In this document: in pieces, positions 21,386-27,124 of the stretch
Layout of the letters: each line of letters starts with the position of its first letter
Position numbering within the stretch: position 1 is the first letter of the stretch
From: Hofstenia miamia
Taxonomy: Eukaryota; Xenacoelomorpha; Acoela; Hofsteniidae
DNA: 27,124 nucleotides
Direction: 5' to 3'
NCBI GenBank assembly: GCA_900660155.1
Contig: CABFPE010000005.1
Span: 3,517,419-3,544,542, forward strand
The notes under the pieces: model-generated
What the model saw: the letters and a program-made list of their open reading frames with translations, nothing else
Databases searched by the model: none
Told to the model about the DNA's origin: nothing
Program-made: the position numbers and the translations under genes

Positions 21386-21411
21386 CAGATTTCGTTGACA
21401 ACAAAATTTAA

Positions 21412-22773
21412 TTAAAGGTCTCTATTACAATATACAAACAGTAGGGTTTTAAGCGAATTTTCGCATAGGCACTGCCTATTATCTGCCAGCAAATTGGTAT
21501 ACATTGAAAAGGACCTCTCCACATCACAAGCTACTATCGGTGCGTTTTTTGCTGCTTCTTTGTTTGCCATAGTCCATGCAGATATCCGAGTATTTTTGAT
21601 TGAAATAGGAACCCCATATTTCAAGGCGTTACTCAGTGCCCTCATTTCTCCGAAGCCTGAATTTTTCGCAAGTGATTCTGCAAGCTTGTTTCTGCCCAAT
21701 TGATGTTGCATCTTTGTTTGAATATTATCTATGATTTTGACAGCCGAAATCAGCAACATCTTTGCTTGTATTTTCTTTAAATCATCAACCAGAAACCCAT
21801 TATTTGCCAAAATACACAATAACTTGTCTTCTAATTTTGGCTGGTTGTTTTCCAAAATGTGTGTTGCCTTGGTTACCATGGTGGATCCATGCAATGTTGG
21901 CACAACTTCTGCCAGCACTTCTAAATTTTCAGCATGGTACAGGGCTGCCTCAATCCATGTCCCCCATCTGGTTATTGTTGGCCTGGGTGGTAAAGGGACT
22001 GTCAGCGCATAGTGTTTTAAAGCATTGATGTTCTTAGGTGACTTTCTAAATATCTTTTTAATACTCGAAATGTAACTGTCTGCTACAGTAAAATTCTGAC
22101 GGATATGGTCAGCGACATTATGTAGCGCATGGGCGAGGCACGTTACGTGAATCATTTTGTTAAACATGCCTTTCAGGACTTCCGTATATGCTTTCTTCAT
22201 ATAGCTCGCGCCATCGGTTACAAAAAGAAGAACGTTGTCATACGGAATTCCGTGAGGAAATAAAGACGTAAGAGTAGTTACGATAGTTTGAGATATTGTC
22301 GAATAATTTGTCTTTTCCAAAAAATTGGTTGAGGCTAAGAACAGTCCATGGTCTTCATCTCCAAGTATTCCAATAACAACATTCACCACACATCTGTCTT
22401 TTACATCAGTTGTCTTGTCAATGCTAATCCACATTGTAGAATCTTTAAGAATCTGCTGTAATTTTGTATATTTCTGTTTGAAAAGATCACCTACGTAGTT
22501 CTTTCTTAAAGTGGATTCGTCGGGAACGTCTTGTTTGGTGTATTTCCTCAAAAATCCTCGGAAGATCGGATTCTTAAGCTTTTCGAATGGAATATTAGAA
22601 CTTACTAGCGCTTGACACAAGTCCAGGTTAAATTGGCTCTTNTTACAAAAAGAAGAACGTTGTTGTATGGAATTCCATGAGGAAATAAAGACATAAGAGT
22701 AGTTACAATAGTTTGCGATATTGTTGAATAATTTTTCTTTTCCAAAAAATTGGTTGAGGCTAAGAACAGTCAA
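21412..22773 (-). pseudogene. hAT transposase, DDE and C-terminal dimerisation part
   Basis: A 453-codon open frame. Residues 1-43 are an out-of-frame reading of a duplicated segment; true transposase starts after the ambiguous residue 44 (the N at 22642) with KSQFNLDLCQALVSSNIPFE. Motifs: WISIDKTTDVKDR (115-127, first catalytic Asp at 119), VLLFVTDGASYMKKAY (181-196, second Asp at 187), HVTCLAHALH (209-218), PTITRWGTWIEAA (265-277), and the hAT C-terminal CDVERSFSMYTNLLADNR (416-433). The organisation resembles DUF659-type hAT proteins related to CGGBP1-like elements. Glu next to the first Asp is Lys here but Glu in the duplicate copy (DETTD). The enzyme would cut at the terminal repeats and move the element. 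Its N-terminal zinc finger lies in the frame further right. Confidence 0.9.
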
Positions 22774-23066
22774 TGGTCTTCATCTCCAAGTATTCCAATA
22801 ACAACATTCGCCACACATCTGTCTTTTACATCAGTTGTCTCGTCAATGCTAATCCACATTGTAGAATCTTTAAGAATCTGCTGTAATTTTGTATATTTCT
22901 GTTTGAAAAGATCACCTACGTAGTTCTTTCTTAAAGTGGATTCGTCGGGAACGTCTTGTTTGGTGTATTTCCTCAAAAATCCTCGGAAGATCGGATTCTT
23001 AAGCTTTTCGAATGGAATATTAGAACTTACTAGCGCTTGACACAAGTCCAGGTTAAATTGGCTCTT
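22218..23066. repeat. 424-bp duplication split by a single N
   Basis: 22218-22641 and 22643-23066 are the same transposase segment, differing at a modest number of positions, with N at 22642 between them. One copy has CATGGAC where the other has CATTGAC, turning a Gly codon into a stop. The exact abutment at an N is typical of two overlapping contigs or haplotypes joined end to end. Confidence 0.95.
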
Positions 23067-23348
23067 AGCAGGTAATGCAGATGTCAGTAAACCCTGCTGG
23101 ATTGTATTGGTGCAAGAATTTGTTGCACGTTGCTTATGTTTTTGTCCCTGTAAATGTTGCACCACATGACTTTGTAAAGAATAAGAAACGGATATGCCAC
23201 ATACAGTGCAAAATAACAATTTGCCGTTGTCTTTTAATAATGGAAATTCACATGAGAATGCCTTACAGCACTGCACATTGTTTAATAATGGAAATTCACG
23301 TGAGAATGCCTTACAGTGCTGCACATCGCTTGTTTTTTCTTTAGGCAT
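22770..23348 (-). pseudogene. hAT transposase N-terminal part with zinc finger (copy 1)
   Basis: A 192-codon frame beginning MPKEKTSDVQ. A BED-like or C2H2-like zinc finger is seen at about residues 46-72 (LLFCTVCGISVSYSLQSH, then VVQHLQGQKHK), similar to the DNA-binding end of CGGBP1-like proteins. The start of the catalytic domain follows: FRGFLRKYTKQDVPDESTLR and WISIDETTDVKDR. It ends at GILGDEDH because a GGA codon is TGA (22770-22772), while the other copy of this segment reads on. A 16-codon tandem duplication (KAFSREFPLL repeated as KAFSCEFPLL) near the N-terminus is absent from the third copy. The start Met is shared with the copy at 23642. Confidence 0.85.
23233..23328. repeat. 48-bp tandem duplication inside transposase
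   Basis: 23233-23280 and 23281-23328 are 48-bp units that each begin TTTAATAATGGAAATTCAC, with few differences. The length is a multiple of three, so the reading frame is kept and 16 residues are repeated. Confidence 0.9.
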
Positions 23349-23363
23349 GTTTTAGTGAGAAAT

Positions 23364-23642
23364 TCAAGTTACACGTATGAGTGTGGGACTGACACAAATC
23401 AAATAGCATTGGCCGGCGTGCAACGATAATGGCCTCAGCCACNTTGTATTGGTGCGAGAATTTGTTGCACATTGCTTATGTTTTTGTCCCTGTAAATGTT
23501 GCACCACATGACTTCGTAAAGAATAAGAAACGGATACGCCACATACGGTGCAAAATAACAATTTGCCGTCGTCTTTTAATAACGGAAATTCACGTGAGAA
23601 TGCCTTACAGCGCTGCACATCGCTTGTTTTTTCTTTAGGCAT
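23364..23642 (-). pseudogene. hAT transposase N-terminus, zinc finger (copy 2)
   Basis: A 92-codon frame, MPKEKTSDVQRCKAFSREFP followed by the zinc finger LLFCTVCGVSVSYSLRSHVV and HLQGQKHK. It reaches the N at 23443 (residue 67) after NSRTNT, then continues out of frame into the preceding copy's untranslated DNA. This is the form without the 48-bp repeat and is probably the true start of the transposase. About 260 bp of 5' leader separate it from the right end of the element. Confidence 0.85.
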
Positions 23643-23796
23643 GTTTTAGCGAGAAATGCAAGTTACACGTATGAGTGTGGGACTGACGCAAATCAAATAG
23701 CATTGGCCGGCGCGCAACGATAATTGCCTCAGCCACTAGATGGCGCAATGGATTTACGCCGTGTTCCCTTCCTCAATTTCTCAGAAATATGGTGTA

Positions 23797-23885
23797 TTAG
23801 GTGCTCATATGTAATTAATGAAATTTAGGTGGTGTTTATTCAAAATATGCAAATAGTTACTAATAGGTGTTATTAGGTGTTAAAA
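23797..23885 (+). repeat. hAT right subterminal repeats
   Basis: TTAGGTGCTC (23797), TTAGGTGG (23825), ATAGGTGTTATT (23863) and TTAGGTGTTAAAA (23873) echo the left-end motifs in the same orientation. A shared ATAGTTACT also occurs at both ends (near 21327 and 23853). Confidence 0.7.
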
Positions 23886-23902
23886 CTATTATCCGGGCCC
23901 TG
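23886..23902 (-). repeat. hAT right terminal inverted repeat
   Basis: Read on the minus strand: CAGGGCCCGGATAATAG, 15 of 17 bases as the left end. It lies upstream of the transposase start. Confidence 0.85.
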
Positions 23903-24350
23903 TTAATGACACAACCGTTTTTTGTCAGAAAATCGTTTCCTAATATGACTTCATATGGTAATGCGTTATTGTGTGTGTCCACCACCACCAAAGGTTGTTC
24001 GAACATTGTGTTTGCGATTCTCATTTGTGCAATGTCTATCATTCCCTTCATGTCAATGTAATCCCCTGACGCATTAATTAATCTTTTGTTACAATTCTTC
24101 ATGTCTTCTCATTGAAATCCCAATTTCGTAGTACATTCATCAGTGATTATAGATGTTGCTGCTCTGGTATCAATTGTCGCTTTTGTCATCACTCCATTAA
24201 TGGCTATTGTTATTGTATTCATCATGTCAAGGTTTGTTAGGATCATTATCACTGCACGGTTGTTATGAGTCAGTGCTCTACTTAGTTTTCCGACTCCTTG
24301 TTGGTTGGTGCTGCTTCATCAATTTTGTCTTCTGTCTGTAATATGTCCTC
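23903..24350 (-). pseudogene. Retropepsin-like aspartic protease, gypsy copy B
   Basis: The minus strand shows KATIDTRAATSIIT (active-site segment; D-T-R-A at 24160-24171 in place of D-T-G-A), then, after one TGA stop near 24110, a clean frame containing MKGMIDIAQMRIANTMFEQP and ALPYEVILGNDFLTKNGCVI. The ILG(x)DFL..NGCVI strand-turn is the C-terminal landmark of Ty3/gypsy proteases. The Gly-to-Arg change next to the catalytic Asp and the stop make it inactive. At 23902 the frame runs straight into the hAT end, giving a chimeric 80-codon frame (24102 to 23860) whose last 14 codons are transposon sequence. The protease would process Gag-Pol in a functional element. Confidence 0.85.
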
Positions 24351-24398
24351 TTCATCATAGTAGGCTTCCTTGTCCCCAATGACGTTTATTTGTTTTGG

Positions 24399-24440
24399 GC
24401 AATCTGGTTTTTTGTGTCCTTTTTGTCTGCAACTGTAGCA
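24399..24440 (-). other. Gag CCHC zinc knuckle, copy B
   Basis: CYSCRQKGHKKPDC on the minus strand fits CX2CX4HX4C exactly. It lies between the capsid region and the protease, as expected for the nucleocapsid part of gypsy-type Gag, and binds element RNA. Confidence 0.9.
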
Positions 24441-25955
24441 TTTAACATCTTTCTCTTTTATTTTCCTTGTCTTACCATCTCTTCCCTTTACTTTTATTAT
24501 TTTTTCTTGTTTTACTTGGGGATAGGTTTAATTGGGGATGCACCACTTGAGATTGCTTCTCCATGTTTGTGCATCTCTGTGCCATGCAGCTTTCTCATAT
24601 ATTTGAGCATTGTTTTCAATAGTGGCTTGTATATCAACAGCTTTCCTGATCATTCTTTCCAACTTGTCGTTGACATTGCATTTAATTTCAAACTGAGTTT
24701 TGATGCTTTCAGGCATCCCCTTACAGATGTGTGAGAACAAGTTGTATTTAGAGTAACTGTTTCCTCTTGAGCTAAGCATTAGTAGCTGCTCAACTTGTTG
24801 CATGTAATTCCAGATGTCATTGGTTTTTTTCATTTGATGAAGTCTCCAATTAGTAGTTGATAATCTCTCTTTGTCTCTGCATCCAAGAGCAAGTAGTGTT
24901 GGGATGCTGCTCCAGTTAAATATAGTGGGAGTCTCACCACTGCTGCCTGTTGGCTCACTTTCCATTCTGCCATTGTCAGTTCAAACATCTGCAGCCATTT
25001 GGCAAATGTAGGATTGTAGCCATCTACTTTCCTGTTGAATTTGGGTAGTGTTGCGTTACATGGTATTGTGTCATTGGCTGTTAATTGCAGTAAGATCAAG
25101 TTCTCATATTTTGGCTTTTTGTGATTTGTTCACATATCCTCCTCTTGCAGTTGCCTGGTCACTGCTTTCTTGATTTCATTTATTATTTTCTGTTTTTTGA
25201 GGTCAGAATCTTCATCTGATTCTTCAAATGTTACCTCCTTGCAGGTTGGCATGTGTGGTGCCTGTGACTTGCTCTCCTTTCTGGCATGGAATTCGATCTC
25301 ATGAGATTGCATGTTTCCTCTTCTGTTAATCGTAGCAGTCTCAATTTATCTTTGAGTTGTTCCAGTTCTCCTGCCTTTAGGTCATTATCCCTGATTATTT
25401 GTCTATTTGTTCTCTCCAGTTCTTGATTTTTCTCTTGCCATCACTGGTTTTCTTCTAGAAACCTTTTGTTAGATTCCAACAGTTGGTTAGTAAGGATTTT
25501 AATTTCATTTTGAAATAGCTGATTTTGTTCTTCTAACCACATTTCCATGTTCACTCTGATTTTGCTCAGTATTGATTCATTTTGTCGTTCCATCTCTTTG
25601 ACTTTCTCAGTCAGTTGTTCTACTTGTTGTCTTAGGATTTCCTCACTTTTTGGCTCTTTTTTAACATCACCATTATATCCAGTGGGTTTGTGTCTATGGG
25701 GTTTGTCTCTGGGGGGGTGAACTAAGGGATTGTAGTTCTGTGTCTGTGGCATGTGTTGCTGAATTCTTGCCAAAGTATGGCGATGATCAAATTGTTCTGG
25801 GAGTTACTGCTGTTGTTGCAGTCTTTTTCACACTTCCTTTTTTCCTCTTGTCATTTTTTTTCTGGTTCATAGTGGTTTTCACATCTTTAGGTTGTGATTC
25901 CAGGATCTCAGTGAAAGGCATCTGTTCAGTTTGGGGTATTCTCTCTTTCTTCCAT
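24441..25955 (-). pseudogene. Gypsy gag, copy B, frameshifted
   Basis: Four minus-strand frames make up one Gag. 25441-25773 (110 codons) is a predicted coiled coil: EEILRQQVEQLTEKVKEMER, then long heptad-like helices. 25130-25312 is acidic then basic (FEESDEDSDLKKQKIINEIK). 24830-25099 starts the capsid: YNPTFAKWLQMFELTMAEWK, VRLPLYLTGAASQHYLLL. After a frameshift near 24850, 24528-24965 carries the capsid end: NDIWNYMQQVEQLLMLSSRG and HICKGMPESIKTQFEIKCNV. A zinc knuckle and protease follow. The likely original start is the ATG at 25955-25953, only about 15 bases from the LTR, but that frame stops after nine codons. At least three frame changes make it inactive. Gag forms the particle shell. 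Confidence 0.85.
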
Positions 25956-25969
25956 TGATAGTAGGTTCA

Positions 25970-26739
25970 TGTAACAACTCGCTGTTTTCATACTTTCACT
26001 TATAGCTAGTTGTTTGTTAAATATACATGTAGCCATTACCAAAATATATTGGCTTATTTAAATATAATTTGTTCGAACAACTTCCTAACCTACATTTATA
26101 ATTTACTACATGTATGGTCACTTTATTGGTCAATTATAGGTCATTAATTTAGATCTAAAACAATATTAAAATAAGGGTTTGGTAATCCAACCCTTTGCTG
26201 ACAATTAATTATCTAATACATGTAGAAGTGAAATGCTAGTCAGCTAATTGAGAGAAAACCCCTACACCTAACCTATGTGCACTTTTGTGATCTGGCACAG
26301 AGACCCTAGAATCATTCCCTGTGATGTATCCAGACCACTACTAAACACCGCTTGTTTAGCTCTACATTGTATTAAATAATCACACCATTATTGAAAAGCA
26401 AAATAAGAATTCCGAATAAAATTCTTTATCAAACTCTTACAGTAAGTTTCAATCTATTTATAGTAACTTCAAAAGAAGTACCTGTCGATTCAAATTTAAA
26501 CTTTCTGCCAAGATGGTGGCTAAAAATAATGTAAGCGTCATTTAGTCAAAAGTGTTTTTATCAACAGACACAAATATCTCTTTTTTGACACATGTTGTTT
26601 TCTTAGTTGCATTTTACAAATTAATCTGAAATAATAGCAATTGATTTAATTACAATAATTTTAATCAACTTCTTTTTGATCTTAGTCTCTTCTTGCGATG
26701 TTTGCAGCTTATTTCTGATTATCTTTGGATGATGCTACA
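25970..26739 (-). mobile_element. 5' LTR of gypsy copy B (770 bp)
   Basis: Homologous to 10223-11038. On the minus strand it runs from TGTAGCATCATCCAA to GTTACA and is followed directly by gag. TATA box CTATAAATAG at 26454-26463; AATAAA at 26122-26127, the same relative place as in LTR A. The flanks (GTTCA on the left, TTATT on the right) are not a duplication, as expected when only the 5' LTR is examined, since the partner flank would be beyond the unseen 3' LTR. Sequence to its right is reverse transcriptase of another gypsy copy, so this element inserted into an older one. Confidence 0.85.
26454..26463 (-). promoter_or_regulatory. TATA box of LTR B
   Basis: CTATAAATAG on the minus strand, identical and co-linear with the motif in LTR A. 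It would drive the RNA that includes gag and protease. Confidence 0.65.
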
Positions 26740-27124
26740 TTATTGCCTTGTTTGATAAATACTGTTGGTGAGGCACATGGACTCTTGCTTTTTCTGATAA
26801 TTCCATTGTTTAGGCTTTCAGTAACAATGCATGTATATTTATCTTTCAAGTAATGTGGCACTCTGTGGCAGTGTTGGAAGATAGGTTTGTTGGAGGTTCA
26901 TGTTCACATTCAATGCTGATGGCTTTTCCCATGCTATTTATATCATTGTTGAATATTCCTGCATTTTGAAGTACCAAATTATTTGTTTCTATTTGATGCT
27001 GGTTTAGATGTGGGTGAGTCTCTTTTGTTATTGTGGGAGCTGCTCTATTTTTTGCTGTTGTTGTAGTTTTGTTGCACAATAGGATTTTATGTGTTTTTGT
27101 GATGAATTTCTTGTTTGGGATTCT
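26740..27124 (-). pseudogene. Older gypsy reverse transcriptase N-terminus, interrupted by LTR B
   Basis: On the minus strand the frame just upstream of LTR B reads LNNGIIRKSKSPCASPTVFI, the start of the gypsy reverse transcriptase palm (canonical L..GII.PS.SP(Y/W)(A/S)SP(V)(V/F)(L)(V)). It breaks off after about IKQG at the LTR. Upstream, 26846-27079 is a 77-codon frame (MCNKTTTTAKNRAAPTITKE...) that may belong to the preceding spacer, with no recognised domain. Downstream reverse transcriptase motifs should lie on the far side of the nested element but are not present in this window. Confidence 0.6.

Larger units (their letters stand above)
23102..23736. repeat. Second duplicated segment at an N join
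   Basis: 23102-23442 and 23444-23736 are versions of the same 5' part of the hAT element, separated by N at 23443. They differ by scattered substitutions and by one 48-bp internal unit present only in the first. Confidence 0.95.
21291..23902 (-). mobile_element. hAT-superfamily DNA transposon
   Basis: The ends are inverted copies: left CAGGGCCTGGATATTAG (21291-21307), right, on the minus strand, CAGGGCCCGGATAATAG (23902-23886), 15 of 17 identical. hAT elements begin CAGGG and make 8-bp target duplications; the flanks TTGATTAG (21283-21290) and TTAATGAC (23903-23910) match at 5 of 8, consistent with a mutated duplication. The transposase is on the minus strand. The element interrupts the protease of gypsy copy B. 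Single N bases at 22642 and 23443 separate near-identical duplicated segments, so the 2.6-kb length is probably inflated by assembly. CpG content is normal, unlike the old gypsy copy A, suggesting recent arrival. Confidence 0.9.

Noticed and set aside
21023..22028. Plus-strand frames at 21023-21247, 21494-21703, 21731-22012 and 21762-22028
   Set aside because: Those inside the hAT element are antisense to the transposase. The one at 21023-21247 has no motif and lies where the minus strand plausibly continues gypsy copy B.
24390..24734. 114-codon plus-strand frame with hydrophobic stretches that could pass for a membrane protein
   Set aside because: It is the complement of Gag coding sequence with an intact zinc knuckle on the minus strand; apparent membrane segments come from reversed Lys/Glu-rich codons.
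1..27124. tRNA, rRNA or other structured RNA genes
   Set aside because: Scanning by eye for B-box-like GTTCGANTCC with an A-box upstream and for ribosomal motifs gave nothing convincing; a covariance-model search was not possible.

Overview
The window looks like metazoan, probably invertebrate, nuclear DNA. It is very AT-rich, has no operons or bacterial gene spacing, contains (TA)n microsatellites and long non-coding stretches, and carries remains of at least four animal-type transposable-element classes. No intact host gene can be supported; almost every recognisable coding trace is transposon-derived and most are broken. The species cannot be named from the sequence.

Layout. 1-8.4 kb is AT-rich, extremely CpG-poor intergenic DNA. 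It holds diverged tandem duplications (903-1228, 1376-1860), a roughly 330-355 bp satellite-like array (2814-4080), a short GTND-motif fragment resembling an SGNH esterase (2504-2746, + strand) and an unidentified open frame (6679-6897, - strand). 8.5-13.6 kb is a decayed Ty3/gypsy-type LTR retrotransposon on the minus strand (copy A): gag with a zinc knuckle, protease, reverse transcriptase, RNase H, then an LTR, an integrase zinc-binding piece and an unidentified downstream frame. 14.0-17.3 kb is AT-rich filler with a perfect 62-bp tandem duplication. At about 17.33 kb CpG frequency rises sharply. 17.3-21.3 kb holds a LINE endonuclease fragment (18061-18276, +), a piggyBac-type transposase fragment (20063-20561, -) and two (TA)n tracts.

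21291-23902 is a hAT-superfamily DNA transposon with terminal inverted repeats, subterminal repeats and a zinc-finger/DDE transposase on the minus strand. Two single-N joins (22642, 23443) sit exactly between duplicated segments, so the broken transposase may be partly an assembly product. This hAT element is inserted in the protease of a second gypsy element (copy B: LTR 25970-26739, gag, protease, all minus strand). Copy B in turn appears to have landed in an older gypsy reverse transcriptase (26740-27124).

The window is therefore a nested transposon graveyard: old methylation-decayed gypsy sequence, a younger relative of the same family, and a still younger hAT element. I found no convincing new functional system. 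The most useful leads are the CpG boundary, the hAT duplication/N structure, the nesting order, and a few unidentified frames.
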